Assembly: GCA_045612485.1 (NCBI GenBank)
Contig: JAZKZE010000098.1
Location: 1-55,751, forward strand
Reading direction: 5' to 3'
Length of the DNA: 55,751 nt
From: RGIG5327 sp045612485
GTDB taxonomy: Bacteria > Verrucomicrobiota > Lentisphaeria > Victivallales > UBA1829
This document shows positions 24,295 to 36,500 of the stretch, in pieces; position 1 is the stretch's first letter; each line of letters opens with the position of its first letter. The position numbers and the translations under genes were made by a program. The notes below the pieces were generated by a model. That model was not told where the DNA came from, ran no database searches, and was given only the letters and a program-made list of their open reading frames with translations.

Positions 24295-26595
24295 ATGAAA
24301 AGAAAATTTTTTACAGCACTTCTTCTCTTTCTTGCAGCATTTCTGCTTGCAGCTCAAGTAAAAATAGATCCGGCAAAAATCGTGATCATTGCCGATTCAG
24401 CCGATCATGTTCCTGCGGCAAAGGAGTTGAAAAGCCATCTTGAACTCATTACTGCTGTAAAAATTCCTCTTGTAACAGGAAATCAGAAAATTCCTGCGGG
24501 AAAAAGTTATAAAATGACCGTGGGTAAAGTTCCTTCCGGCGGAAAAAAGGATTTTGCTGTGCATGAAGCATATTATACTCTGGGCAATAAAGAAGCATAT
24601 TTTTACGGACACAAAGAAAACGGCAGTTTATATGCTGTCTATGAATTTCTGGAAACAGCTCTCGGAGTCCGCTGGCCCTGGGAAGATGAGATTTATGCCC
24701 CCAGACAGAACCCCCTTGTTATAAGTAAAAATGAAGGTCATTGGAAAACGCCTTTCACATTGCGTTTTATGCGTACAAGCAAGAAACTGCTCAAAGTGAG
24801 ACTGTGGAAAAAACGTATGCGTATGGCTTGGGCGGATGAGTGGCAGTACGGCACTGGGGATGCCCAGTATGGCAAATGGTGGAAGATCTACGGGGCAACC
24901 CATCCGGAATTTTTTGCCATGAATATTCAGGGAGTCCGCGCTCCCGCCCCTACAAGATTGAAGAAAAAAGCAATCAAACTGGATGTGGATGCCTACCGGG
25001 GAAAGGATGCCCGTGTGGCATTTTGCTGCAGCAGTCCCGCCTATCTGGATGAAATCATCAAACATTATGAGAAAAATAAAGGAAGATGGCTGAATTTTTC
25101 CCAGCCGGATGTTTATGCGTATGAATGTTGTTACTGTGAAAAATGTCTTGCTCTTGACCCCGTAAAGATCAAAAAAGGGGAACGCCTTCCGGATTACGGC
25201 ATTGCAGACAGATATATCCATATGACCAACGCTCTGGGGGATAAGGTCATCCCCAAATACCCTGATATAAAGATCATGAGCGAAATCTACAATTACTCCC
25301 GCAATCCGCCCCACTATGCAAAAATCAAATACCCGGATCACGTTTGTTACCGTATGGTTCCCGGCGATTTTACCTTGAAAGGGATTGATTCTCTTATTGC
25401 AGGCTGGAAAAAAGCAGGGATGAAAAAGTTTTTCTACCGCCCCAACCGTCACGGACATTACGTCACGCTTATGCCTTGCGGTTATGAGGAATATTTCTTT
25501 GAGATATTGCAGAAAGTTGTGAAAGCCGGATGTCTCGGATTTGATTATGACGTGGCAAGCACTTATCTGCACAAAGGACAGTATTTTTCCGATTATGTGC
25601 TTTTCAAAGCCATGCAGGATCCGTCGAAAGATTTTGCATACTGGGAAAAACATTATATGCAGGCTTTTGCCCCGGCGGAAAAAGAGATTACCGCCTACTA
25701 TGGATATTGGAGAAATGAGGTATGGAAAAAGCGTCTGCAAAAAGATGTTGGGAAATTGGAAAAAATCGGTAAATACTATAATTTCGGACGGGGACTTGCC
25801 TGGAAAATGGGTAATTACTATAAGGACAAAGATTTTACTTCTTCAGAAAAATATCTGAAAAAGGCTCTGGCAAGAAAAGATCTCCCGCAAGATGTCCGCA
25901 GCAGAATCGAAAAAATTTATTTTGAACACAAACATAATTTCCTTACCTATAAAGCCATTACCGGAAAGAAAGATATATACAGCATGGATCTTTTGCGTTT
26001 CCGTGAAAAAAATAATCTTCCGCTTATCCGGCCCAACGAAAAAGGCTGGGGGGATATCTGCGGTATCGGGAAAGTTATGCAATTCAGAAAATATTTGCCG
26101 CCTTATCTGGAAACACCTGTTTTCTGGCGATTCAGACTTGACCCCGGAAATGTGGGATTGAAAGAAAAATGGTATCAACACATTGACGGAAAATTCAGTT
26201 CCTGGGGAGAATTTATGGCAACAAATTCCAACTGGGAAACGCCTCATAAACATTATAAACAGATTTCAAAGGAGATCAGGCAGAAAACTGCACAGTATGA
26301 CGGGATCGCCTGGTATGCAGTAAAATTGCCCTCCATTCCGGAAAATTGGAAAGAAAGACGCATTTTCCTCTATTTCGGTGCGGTGGATGAATCCTGTACT
26401 CTTTACGTCAACGGAAAAAAGGCGGGAGAAAGGATTTTTCAAAAGAGCACAGACTGGCATACGCCTTTTACCATTGAGATCACAAACCAAATCGACTGGA
26501 CCAGAAAGGATCAGGAAGCCATTGTCCGTGTAGAAGATAAAAATGGTGCAGGCGGGATCTGGAAGAGAGTATATCTTGTTTCAAAAGGAAAGTAA
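24295..26595 (+). CDS. Exported DUF4838 protein, glycosidase-like, with C-terminal beta-sandwich
   Basis: A 766-residue exported protein. The signal peptide is MKRKFFTALLLFLAAFLLAA. Residues ~25-150 resemble the alpha/beta domain preceding GH20/GH67 barrels (AAKELKSHLELITAVKIPLV; ENGSLYAVYEFLETALGVRW). Residues ~200-480 are the DUF4838 region, with the cysteine cluster YECCYCEKC and then MTNALGDKVIPKYPDIKIM, a TIM-barrel look. Residues ~630-766 form a jelly-roll as in glycoside hydrolase sugar-binding domains (IAWYAVKLPSIPENWKERRI; TLYVNGKKAGE). The substrate is not known for this family. GGAG lies 9 bases before the ATG. It probably shares a transcript with the pseudopilin and the phosphatase. 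Confidence 0.85.
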   Translation: MKRKFFTALLLFLAAFLLAAQVKIDPAKIVIIADSADHVPAAKELKSHLELITAVKIPLVTGNQKIPAGKSYKMTVGKVPSGGKKDFAVHEAYYTLGNKEAYFYGHKENGSLYAVYEFLETALGVRWPWEDEIYAPRQNPLVISKNEGHWKTPFTLRFMRTSKKLLKVRLWKKRMRMAWADEWQYGTGDAQYGKWWKIYGATHPEFFAMNIQGVRAPAPTRLKKKAIKLDVDAYRGKDARVAFCCSSPAYLDEIIKHYEKNKGRWLNFSQPDVYAYECCYCEKCLALDPVKIKKGERLPDYGIADRYIHMTNALGDKVIPKYPDIKIMSEIYNYSRNPPHYAKIKYPDHVCYRMVPGDFTLKGIDSLIAGWKKAGMKKFFYRPNRHGHYVTLMPCGYEEYFFEILQKVVKAGCLGFDYDVASTYLHKGQYFSDYVLFKAMQDPSKDFAYWEKHYMQAFAPAEKEITAYYGYWRNEVWKKRLQKDVGKLEKIGKYYNFGRGLAWKMGNYYKDKDFTSSEKYLKKALARKDLPQDVRSRIEKIYFEHKHNFLTYKAITGKKDIYSMDLLRFREKNNLPLIRPNEKGWGDICGIGKVMQFRKYLPPYLETPVFWRFRLDPGNVGLKEKWYQHIDGKFSSWGEFMATNSNWETPHKHYKQISKEIRQKTAQYDGIAWYAVKLPSIPENWKERRIFLYFGAVDESCTLYVNGKKAGERIFQKSTDWHTPFTIEITNQIDWTRKDQEAIVRVEDKNGAGGIWKRVYLVSKGK

Positions 26596-26675
26596 TATTT
26601 CCATTTGGAAAGAGTATAAAGAAGAGTATAGTATGAAAAAAACAGAAAAACAATGAAACAGAACGGGAGAAAATT

Positions 26676-27833
26676 ATGAAAAAACTTTTACTTATTCTTG
26701 CGGCACTTTTTTCCGCAACAGTCATTCTTTCCGCAGCGGATGATTTCGTTATCATCCGTATGGTGCGGCACGGTCAGCCGGGAGTGAAAGGAACAGAATT
26801 CACCCCGGAAATGAAAGCAGGCTGGATCAGGCTCGGACTTACCCCGCTGGGCATCAGACAGGCACAGATCACAGGGGAATTTCTGAAAAAAGAGGGAAGA
26901 ACTTATACCGTCATAGCCTCTCCCCAGGAACGTGCCTCCGAAACAGCAAATATCATTTGCTCAATATTGAAAACCACCTTTACTCTGGATAAAGATCTGC
27001 GGGAAGTTGGCAATCCCATCAGAGAAACTCTGCCGGAACTGCGGAAAAGATTCAAAAATATCGACCCCAAAGAAAATATGCTTCTTACTGAGGAGCAGGC
27101 AAAAGGCTTCAAGGAAAGCAATAAAGTAATGGGGGAACGGGGAAAAACTCTTATTATGAAACTTGTAAAAAGCAGCAGGAAAGGACCTTTCCTTCTGGTA
27201 AGTCACGGTGCATTTATGAATGCAACGACCTTTACCCTGACCGGAAAAAGATCTGCTCCCTGGAACTGCGGCATGATCGAACTCAAAGTAAATAAAGAGG
27301 GCAAAGCCGTACTTGTCAAAGCAGCATATCCGGAAGTGCTCTCTTGTGATCTTATCACAGACAATCAGACCACATTTTTCAATAATCCCTGGTACGGGAA
27401 ATTTTTCCCCCATAAAGGAAAACGCCCGGAAGATGTTAAATTTGTGGCAAGAGAATTTGAAAATCTTGCAGCAAAAAAGAACTCTTCCTGGAAAAAAAGC
27501 AGAGCAAAAAAAGCAACTCTTATCTGCAAGGAAAACTGTGTAAGCCTTAAAGCAGCCAAAGAAGCCTTTTCCATTTTTTCCCCTCTCTACCCGGTCTCTC
27601 TTGCAGGAAAATATGTGATCACCATAAAAGCAAAGGGGAAAGGTACAGGAGTAATGTATGTATCGGGAGCGGGAAGCAAATGCAAAAAAGAGATCCCTCT
27701 TACTGCGGAAGAAAAAGAATATACTCTTGAAGCGGGGGCCCATAAAAAATACGGTTTCCACCAGATCAATTTCACCGCAAAACCGGAAAGTTATTTTACC
27801 ATTACCTCATTCAAAATGACTCCGGTAAAGTAA
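26676..27833 (+). CDS. Exported histidine phosphatase family protein with extra C-terminal domain
   Basis: The signal peptide is MKKLLLILAALFSATVILSA. The mature protein opens with VIIRMVRHGQPG, where His32 is the phosphate-accepting residue of the RHG motif. ASPQERASETA and LLVSHGAFMNATTF supply the further Arg and His of this superfamily. Residues ~250-385 are an extra beta-rich region (YVITIKAKGKGTGVMYVSGA) not found in plain phosphoglycerate-mutase-like proteins, possibly a carbohydrate-binding fold. GGGAG precedes the ATG. It lies 80 bases after the DUF4838 gene and before a terminator. It could remove phosphate from extracellular glycans or phytate-like esters (inference). Confidence 0.85.
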   Translation: MKKLLLILAALFSATVILSAADDFVIIRMVRHGQPGVKGTEFTPEMKAGWIRLGLTPLGIRQAQITGEFLKKEGRTYTVIASPQERASETANIICSILKTTFTLDKDLREVGNPIRETLPELRKRFKNIDPKENMLLTEEQAKGFKESNKVMGERGKTLIMKLVKSSRKGPFLLVSHGAFMNATTFTLTGKRSAPWNCGMIELKVNKEGKAVLVKAAYPEVLSCDLITDNQTTFFNNPWYGKFFPHKGKRPEDVKFVAREFENLAAKKNSSWKKSRAKKATLICKENCVSLKAAKEAFSIFSPLYPVSLAGKYVITIKAKGKGTGVMYVSGAGSKCKKEIPLTAEEKEYTLEAGAHKKYGFHQINFTAKPESYFTITSFKMTPVK

Positions 27834-27851
27834 AAATATAAATACGGCATG

Positions 27852-27890
27852 AAAAAAGGGGACGGCTTCAGAAGCTGCCCCCTTTTTTTT
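27852..27890. terminator. Bidirectional terminator between phosphatase and rhamnosidase genes
   Basis: AAAAAAGGGGACGGCTT pairs with AAGCTGCCCCCTTTTTTTT around loop CAG, with one mismatch. Runs of A on the left and T on the right let it serve both convergent genes. Confidence 0.85.
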
Positions 27891-27908
27891 ATTTTACCAG
27901 CCTTGCTT

Positions 27909-30608
27909 TTACGGCATCTTTATTCTTACGGTATATGAACCGGAGGAAGCAAGATATTTTTCCTGTGTTATCTTTTCCAGTCCCTCCGTATCCAGGGGCG
28001 TGCCGGGAAAAAGGATCTCTGCCGTGCTGTTGCAGGGAACCGTAAAGTGCCACTGCACGATTTCAGGAGAGCCTTCCTCTCTCTTCCATTCAGAAACGAT
28101 TTTGCCGCTCATGGAATCAAAGGAACATTCCGCATGGGAAAATTCTTTACAGAAACAGGGGCCCAGAATAAAATATTTGAATGGAGTCGTGCCGGATTTT
28201 TCCGGACAGGAGCGTATCCCGCAGAGATATTCAAAGAACCAGTCCCCCACTGCGCCGTAAGCATAATGATTGAAGGAGTTCATATTGATATCGCCGAATC
28301 CGGTTTCCTTCGTGTAGGAGTTCCAGCGTTCCCACATAGTAGTAGCGCCCTGGGTCACAGGATAGAGCCATGAGGGATAAGTTGTCTGCAAAAGCAGGGA
28401 ACAGGCAACATCGCTTCTACCGTATTGCGTAAGCACTTTCATTAGAAGAGGTGTACCTAAAAAACCTGTGGCAAGGTGATTCTTTTTTGTTACTGTTATA
28501 TCATTTACCAGCCATTGCAGAACCTTTTCGGCGGCTCCTTCCGGAGCAAGATCAAAATAGAGAGTAAGGAGAGCTGCTGTCTGGGTACAGGGGACATGCA
28601 TCACTTCTTTTGTGATACAGTGTTTGGTAGTTTCCTCAATAAAAATATTACCGTCTGCTGTAAAAAATTTCTTCCGGAAGGCGTCTTTTACTGCTTCATG
28701 CAAAGCAAGCATCCGCAAAGAATCTTCTTTTCTTCCCACACATTCTGCCATTTTTGCCATAAGAAGAGCCATTCCGGCAAAATAAGCTGTTCCCAGGAAT
28801 TTGCTGTTGGTAGGCTGATCGATATTCAGCCAGTCCTTGAAATGACCGGCATCCACAATAAAATCATCGGAAGAAGCCGCCACATGATCCATCTGCCGCA
28901 GCATATTGGGGAGGAATTTTCCGATCAGGCGGGTATCCGCATACTTCTGATACATGATCCAGGGACAGACGATCCCCGCATCGCTCCATCCGGTTGAGTA
29001 ACTCCCGTACCGGGTCCAGGGGTGGAAATCCCGCAGAAGATCTTCCGGTTGCGGACGGCCGAAGGGATTGGGGGAGTAATAGGGGTAGCAGTCCGAATCC
29101 ATGATATCGGAATTTAAATCCGTGATCCATTTGGTATAAAAATCCGGAGCAAAAGAGTTCCAGGTCGCCATATTGCAGAAGATCTGTGTATCGCATGTCC
29201 AGCCGTACTTCTCATCCCGCTGGGGGCAGTCGGTAGGCACATCCACAAAGTTGCTTTTCTGCCCCCAGACGATATTGGAATAAAGCTGATTGAGCATACT
29301 TTCTGAACAGGAAAAAGTACCGCTTTGAGGCAGATCTGAACTTAACACGATCCCTTTGATATTTTCCTTTGTCAACTCCCCGTTCCAACCGCTGATTTCC
29401 ACATAACGGAATCCGTAAAAAGTGAATTCCGGCTCATAGACAGATTCTTCCGCAGTTTTACAGGTACAGGAAGTTACTGCCGTTGCCTTACGGAGATTTT
29501 CCTCATATAAGGAACCGTCTTCATTGAGCATTTCCCCGTGTCTTACGGTAATGGTCTGCCCGTTGAAGGTATTTTTGAGATACAACCGTTCTCTTCCGGC
29601 AAAGTTCTGACCGAAATCCACCATATATACACCGGAAGGCATTTTCGTGATCTTCTGCGGAGTGATTTCCTGTATTCTGTGAACGGATGCCCCGCTTGTC
29701 CAGGTCATCTTTACGCCGGGATTTTCAATAAGCACCTTATGATTTCTTTTAGAAAGTTTTCCCGTACCGGGCAAGTTCCAGTCATCTTCCCTTCTTGCAT
29801 CATAATTTTCCCCCATATAAATATCACTCATACGGATCGCCCCGTCTTCATAAAAATAACGGAACTCTTCATCCGAAACGATCACTTTTTTACTTCCGTC
29901 AGCAAAATATAAATGCAGTTCCCCGCAGAAAAGAGCGTGTCTGCCTACAGAGGAAGCATCGCAGGACCAGTTTCCGGCGATTCTGCCGGAAAACCACCCG
30001 GAACCCAGAAGAATTCCAAGAGTATTACCTCCCTTCTGTAAAAAGGAGGTCACATCGAAAGTCTGATACTGCACACGATCAAAATAGTTTGTCCATCCGG
30101 GAAGAAACAAGTCTTCCGAAATCCTTTTACCATTGAGATAAGGAACATATACTCCCAGAGCGGAACTATACAACCTTGCCTTTACCGGCATCTCATCCAG
30201 TTCAAAATCCCGAAAAAAACGGTGGGGGGCAGTCAACATATCCCTGCCGGAAGGGATCATATCCGATATCCACTTTCCAGTCCATTTCCTGCCCATGAAA
30301 GCAGTTTCAAAATAGTTATCAGTACCGCTTTCAACAATATTTCCTTTATCATCTTTCACGGCAACAGACCAGTAATAGCGGGTAAATTTTTCAAGAGTTT
30401 TTCCAAGATACGGAATCTGGGAGGTATCGTCACTTTCTACAAAACTGCTGTCCCAGACACACTCCCCGTTTTCTTTCCATACCCGGATCTGCCGCATGAC
30501 CTGTTTCCGGCACTCCCCGGAGATCCGGTAGGAAAAGCGGGGGGCAAATTCATCCATTCCCACAGGATTTTTCTTGTATTCAGTCAGAAGATCTGTTATC
30601 TGTACCAT
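27909..30608 (-). CDS. GH78 alpha-L-rhamnosidase, cytoplasmic
   Basis: Removes terminal alpha-L-rhamnose from glycans or glycosides by inversion. The 899-residue protein has the multi-domain GH78 layout: N-terminal fibronectin-like domain (SYRISGECRKQVMRQIRVW), a beta domain (WISDMIPSGRDML; RLYSSALGVYVPYLNGKRI), then the (alpha/alpha)6 catalytic barrel. The signature DCPQRDEKYGWTCDTQIF holds the conserved acid pair D465-E466, with E466 the likely general acid. HYAYGAVGDWFFEYLCGI marks the barrel end, and a C-terminal beta-sandwich follows. There is no signal peptide. AAAGGAG lies 6 bases before the ATG. It is divergent from ispE. Confidence 0.95.
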   Translation of the reverse strand: MVQITDLLTEYKKNPVGMDEFAPRFSYRISGECRKQVMRQIRVWKENGECVWDSSFVESDDTSQIPYLGKTLEKFTRYYWSVAVKDDKGNIVESGTDNYFETAFMGRKWTGKWISDMIPSGRDMLTAPHRFFRDFELDEMPVKARLYSSALGVYVPYLNGKRISEDLFLPGWTNYFDRVQYQTFDVTSFLQKGGNTLGILLGSGWFSGRIAGNWSCDASSVGRHALFCGELHLYFADGSKKVIVSDEEFRYFYEDGAIRMSDIYMGENYDARREDDWNLPGTGKLSKRNHKVLIENPGVKMTWTSGASVHRIQEITPQKITKMPSGVYMVDFGQNFAGRERLYLKNTFNGQTITVRHGEMLNEDGSLYEENLRKATAVTSCTCKTAEESVYEPEFTFYGFRYVEISGWNGELTKENIKGIVLSSDLPQSGTFSCSESMLNQLYSNIVWGQKSNFVDVPTDCPQRDEKYGWTCDTQIFCNMATWNSFAPDFYTKWITDLNSDIMDSDCYPYYSPNPFGRPQPEDLLRDFHPWTRYGSYSTGWSDAGIVCPWIMYQKYADTRLIGKFLPNMLRQMDHVAASSDDFIVDAGHFKDWLNIDQPTNSKFLGTAYFAGMALLMAKMAECVGRKEDSLRMLALHEAVKDAFRKKFFTADGNIFIEETTKHCITKEVMHVPCTQTAALLTLYFDLAPEGAAEKVLQWLVNDITVTKKNHLATGFLGTPLLMKVLTQYGRSDVACSLLLQTTYPSWLYPVTQGATTMWERWNSYTKETGFGDINMNSFNHYAYGAVGDWFFEYLCGIRSCPEKSGTTPFKYFILGPCFCKEFSHAECSFDSMSGKIVSEWKREEGSPEIVQWHFTVPCNSTAEILFPGTPLDTEGLEKITQEKYLASSGSYTVRIKMP

Positions 30609-30642
30609 CGTATGCTCCTTTTGTTTTTTCCGATACTTCCGG

Positions 30643-30670
30643 AATATACCCTTTCTCCGGAAAAAATCAA
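30643..30670 (-). promoter_or_regulatory. Candidate promoter of the rhamnosidase gene
   Basis: Minus strand TTGATT (30670-30665), 16-base spacer, TATATT (30648-30643), leaving a leader of about 30 bases. The sequence CCGGAATATACCCTTTCTCC around it also contains TTCCGG/CCGGAA half-sites, a possible operator. Confidence 0.5.
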
Positions 30671-30748
30671 GTATAAAGAAATATTGTACGCAGAAATATT
30701 TGCATAATTGCCCTGCATGGTATAGATTATATGCAAAAGGATAAAAAT

Positions 30749-31618
30749 ATGAATAAAAATGTGATCATAAAAAAGGCGCATGCCAAAACCAATCTTTTTC
30801 TGCGTACCGTAGCAAAAAGACCCGACTCTTTTACTGAAATAGAAACTCTTTTTTATCCGGTGGATACTGTATATGATATTCTCTCCATTTCTTTTCAGGA
30901 TTCTTCCGGCATCTCTATAAAGTGTGATGTTTCTTCCGTCCCCTGTGACAGTCGGAACCTCTGCTGGAAGGCTGCGGAAAAGTATTATGAAAAAGCTGAT
31001 TTGAAAGGAAAAGGCTTAACCATTGATCTGGAGAAACACAATCCCGTGGCTGCCGGTATGGGAGGCGGCTCCACCGATGCGGCAGCAACACTTCTTGCCA
31101 TGCAGGAATATTATGGAAGTCTTTCCACAAATGATCTTTTTCTTCTTGCCCTCTCCATCGGTTCGGATGTACCTTTTTTCCTGAAAAATATTCCCTGTTC
31201 CGCAACAGGCAGAGGGGAAAAACTCACCCCGTTATCCATCCGGCAAAAAACATTTCTTCCCCTTCTTTTTGCCGCACCGGGATTCCCGGTAAGTGCAAAA
31301 TGGGCATATACCCACCTTGACTGGTCAACGCTTGACAGTACCCCCTTATTGCAGGACGCCGTTACCGCACTGGAAAACGGGGATATTTCCAGTTTGAAAA
31401 AATCTTTACGCAACGATCTGCAAAAGGCACTTCTCATAAAATTCCCCCTTCTGCAAATGCTTTTTGAGAAGTTCCGTGCCTATGGCGGCACCCCCCTTGT
31501 CAGCGGAAGCGGCCCCACAGTTTTTGCCCTTTTTGAAGATGAAAAAGCAAGGGAAAATATGTGGAAAAAAGAAAAAAATTATTTTGATTCCCTGCATATT
31601 CTTTTCTTCAAAGGTTGA
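30749..31618 (+). CDS. ispE: 4-diphosphocytidyl-2-C-methyl-D-erythritol kinase
   Basis: GHMP kinase of the non-mevalonate (MEP) isoprenoid pathway: phosphorylates CDP-methylerythritol at the 2-hydroxyl. It opens with KKAHAKTNLFLRT (usual KxNLxL motif). The ATP-binding GHMP loop is PVAAGMGGGSTDAAATL, and the late motif is TPLVSGSGPTVFALF. Length 289 is normal. ATG 30749 is preferred over 30731 because AAAGGA lies directly between them, 7-8 bases from 30749. It shows that the organism uses the MEP pathway. Confidence 0.95.
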   Translation: MNKNVIIKKAHAKTNLFLRTVAKRPDSFTEIETLFYPVDTVYDILSISFQDSSGISIKCDVSSVPCDSRNLCWKAAEKYYEKADLKGKGLTIDLEKHNPVAAGMGGGSTDAAATLLAMQEYYGSLSTNDLFLLALSIGSDVPFFLKNIPCSATGRGEKLTPLSIRQKTFLPLLFAAPGFPVSAKWAYTHLDWSTLDSTPLLQDAVTALENGDISSLKKSLRNDLQKALLIKFPLLQMLFEKFRAYGGTPLVSGSGPTVFALFEDEKARENMWKKEKNYFDSLHILFFKG

Positions 31619-31725
31619 TTCTTATTTATAAAGGAGAAAAAGCCGCGATCCGTCAATATCGGCACGTATTAAACGATTTTATATACATTTTACATGATTT
31701 TATATAAAAAAATTTATTTTCCCCC

Positions 31726-31753
31726 TTGTTTTTACGGAAATTTGTAATATTAT
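31726..31753 (+). promoter_or_regulatory. Candidate promoter in the AT-rich leader of the pseudopilin pair
   Basis: TTGTTT at 31726-31731, 16-base spacer, TATTAT at 31748-31753. The region 31619-31889 between ispE and the pseudopilin is strongly AT-rich with no open frame worth calling. The leader would be ~130 bases and includes AATCCGGGAAATC and GTAATTAC half-palindromes of unknown role. Confidence 0.4.
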
Positions 31754-31889
31754 TTAGTGGGGGATATATTTATATTTCCAATCCGGGAAATCAGAATATC
31801 ACCGTAATTACGGAATGGGAAAAACCGGGATGACTGAATAAAACAGGTATATGAAAAAGAATATAAACAAAATCAAAGGAGGCAACACA

Positions 31890-32827
<938 letters not shown>

Positions 32828-33508
32828 ATCAGCTGTAAAAACAATCTCAAGCAGCTGGGGTATGTAGTAAGATTGTATGCCGATACCTATAAAGGGTGGG
32901 CGGTCAATTACTCTTCTGACCATCATTTTATTGATACCATGGTGTATTTCGTGAATGGAAAACGCATCCGGACAGGAGCACCCACCAATCCGAAAGACAG
33001 TGCCGCATTCGGTTGTCCGGCAATGGACAGACCGCCGGTTTATGTAAATGAATGGGGGCTGAATCACTATGGCTGTCAGCTTATTACTCCCGGGTCAGAT
33101 GGCAATGGAAAACACAGATGGCTGGTCAATAGTATGAAATTTGATTCTGCCCACAGGGGCGCAACTTATTTCTGGAATCTGGACAGACACCCCACGCCTG
33201 CACAAGTATTATATTACGGGGATACATTAAAGACTTATGTGATCACTGCCAGAAACAACAGAACGAAAGCACAGGCGCCATTTTTCCAGGCCCGTTTCAA
33301 CTCTTCCTATGCAGACCGCCCGCTTCTGGACCTGCGTCATGCAGATGCCGCCAATGTGGGATTCATGGATGGTCATGTGGCAAGTCCCAAAAAACTGGAT
33401 CTGAAAATAACCTATCTTTTCAGAGCAGCATGGGTAAGAGGCGTTGCTACTGAATTTTAACAAAATCAGAATAATATAAGACTGAACAAAAGACAGAAAG
33501 GGAAAAGA

Positions 33509-36500
33509 ATGAAAAAAATCTTCTCACTTCTGCTTCTTGCGTTTGCCGTTCTCTTTACGGTACAGGGAGCAGAAAAAACAGGGCCGGTAGCCCATTACAA
33601 ACTGGATGAAGGCGAAGGCAATATTGCAAAAGACTCTTCCGGTAATGGTCTGGATGCAACACTTATCGAAACCACATGGGAAAAATTCGGTGTAAGAGGA
33701 AAAGCTGTAAGACTTGACCACACCAGGAAGAAAGCCCATATCAAACTGCCCATGGATGAAAAACTCATACTGGAAAAAGAGATGACTCTGTCTCTCTATT
33801 TCAAAGTGGAAAAATTCCACAAAGGGCTGACACTCTTTTCTTCCGGCAATTATTATCTCGGCTGGACAAGTGTTGTGTACAGAAGTTTCATTTCTTTCTC
33901 CTCCCTTGACAGAAACAACCGCAGTGACAAACGCAATGGCGGTGTCTGCCGGGTCTCCCTCGCCGCAGGAACAGGCCCCCTTGCCCCCTTCCACAACGTA
34001 GTCTTTACTGTGGGGCCCGATCCTGCCAACAAGGATCAGAATGTCCTGCATATATACCTGGACGGAAAAAAACTTTCCCATAAAGGGGTAAGTGCATTCC
34101 CCATGCGTGCACCCATCCGTCCCAGCAAAAAGGTTCCCCTCACTATCGGGAATTTCACCTCTGCGGAAGGTCAGTGGTTCAGCGGGATCATTGATGAGAT
34201 CAAGATCTATGACAGAGTCCTTACTCCTGAAGAGATCGCAAAAGATTACAGAAGAACTACTGCCCAGAGTACAGAAGGTCCCGGGGAAAAGGTCACTCTT
34301 AAAAAAATTGACTTCAAACCTCTGAAGAATAAAAGAGTAGCCCTCTATACCCCTATCAAAGTCACAAAAGAACAGCTTGCCGGCAGCAAGGATGAGGGGC
34401 AGGATTCCCCCCGTCACGTCCCCGCATGGGCAAAACCTGTCCGCAGTGTGGAATGGTTCAAAGAACAGGCGGAAAAACTCGGCTGCAAAGTCACACTTGT
34501 TGATGATGCAAAACTTTCCGATAAGAAATATCTTACCAAAAAGAACTTCGATACTCTGATCCTTCCTGTGGGCGTGATCCCCTTTGAAGGTGAAGAATCC
34601 ATTTTTGAATATCTTGTTTCCGGCGGAAATCTCATCACCCCCACGGTTCTGCCCAGCGTTTACAAAAGATATGCTGACGGTTCCTTCGGTAAATTCAGGG
34701 GCAATATCCTGAAAAATCATACAAGAGGCTGGTACAGCCCCTTCCTGCTGCGTGTTACTCCCGGTTCCACCGGTCTCCGCTGGTGGGTGGCCCCCCTTGG
34801 TCTGAATCCGGACGTGGTGAATATTACCGGCGACCTTATGGCTGCCTCTGTATCCAACCCCAATCCCAGAAGAAGAGTAGCCTACCGTCCTCTGGACAGA
34901 TGGGGCAAGATCCCCGGACTGGACGGAGCCTACGGCGACGGCAACAACTATGCACAGGGTGCGGACGTTCAGGTGGAACTTTATCAGGAACGCACCGGTA
35001 TCGGTTCCGGTTTTGCCGTGTACCGTTATTACAACAATCTTATTTTTGATGCCACTCTCGCCCAGTTCGGCTCCATCGGAAACAGTCTGATCAAAGGCAA
35101 AGACGGCGATAAATATTTTAAGGCAGTCATGTATCTTCTGGAGAGCAAACTTCCCGGGGAACAGGATAAAGCCTATTACAAAAATGCAGTCGCCGTTCAC
35201 AGAGAATACAGTGAACTGGGTATAACCTATACATCCGCAGTTGCCGCATTGCGTGATGCCGCGTTCTATTCCTACCTTGCCAATAAAGACTGGAAGAGTT
35301 TTACAGAAAAACTCAATGCCATCGAAAAAGAGTTTACAGAACTTACTGCAGAACGCAAGACTCAGAAACAGCTTCTTTTCTCCGGAAAATATGCGGAATC
35401 CGCAAAAAGTACTTCCGCACTTCTTGCCAAAGTAAGAGCTGCTGCAAAAAAATATGCTTCTTATATTGCAGAAAGCAACAACGCTGTTGCAGATGCCAAA
35501 GCTCCTGCAAAAGTACCTGTAAAACATAAATACGGGACGATTCCCTCCATTGCCTCCACGGTTATTCCCACCAACCTTTCCATGTTCCGGGGAAGACTCT
35601 TTGACACCATCCGCAGGATCGGTTCCAATGTGTACAGCGGAATGATGGATACCTGGTATGTGGAAGATCCCCGGGTGCAGGAAAACCTTAAAGGACTTCT
35701 CCGTGACCATAAATTTGTGTATGCTGCCGGTCCCCGTGTCCTTGTCCGGGGCGGACATTTCAATCCTGCCAATGGTACAGTAAAAGATGCCAAAGCTATT
35801 CCCTATCCGGAAGAAGCTCTTTCCAGACAGGTGGGTGGTATCCTGAAAAGCTGGGCATGGAAAGGCAAAGAACAGTTCCGTATCGGGACTGCTGACGAAA
35901 CCGGTATCGGACTGAATTTCTGGGGCACGCAGGCTAAAGAAGCCTTGCAGAAACACTTGAAAGAGTATTATAAAAACGATATTGCGGCAATGAACGCTCA
36001 TTGCGGAACCTCCTACAAATCTTTTGAGGAAGTTGCCGTGCCTGTCCGTAAACCGGAGACCCCGGCACAGCACGCGATCTGGGAACACTTCAACAGATGC
36101 CGTGAAGCCTATCTGGAAATGATCTACAAAAACTTCTACAGGATCGTGAAAAAACACAATCCCGCTCTGGATGTTTTTGCTCTTCCCTCCACTGGCGGCT
36201 CCCAGCTGCCCCTCTATGGACTCAACTACTATAACGCAACAAAATATCAGGATGTAAGCGGTATCGACGGTACCTGCTGCGCCATCGACAAAGAGTGGCT
36301 CTTCCTTGACCTTGCCACCAAACGCTATCTTACAAGCGAATGGGGCAAACTCTATCAGGAAACAACCATTCAGGATGTGAATGGTCAGATGTGGCAGGAA
36401 CTTGCCGGCGGTGCACTGGGTGTGGAACAGCACGTCTGGTGCTTCGGCGACGATTCCGTAAACTTTGTTGACCCTGTGAACTGCCCCACCATTTACGGGG

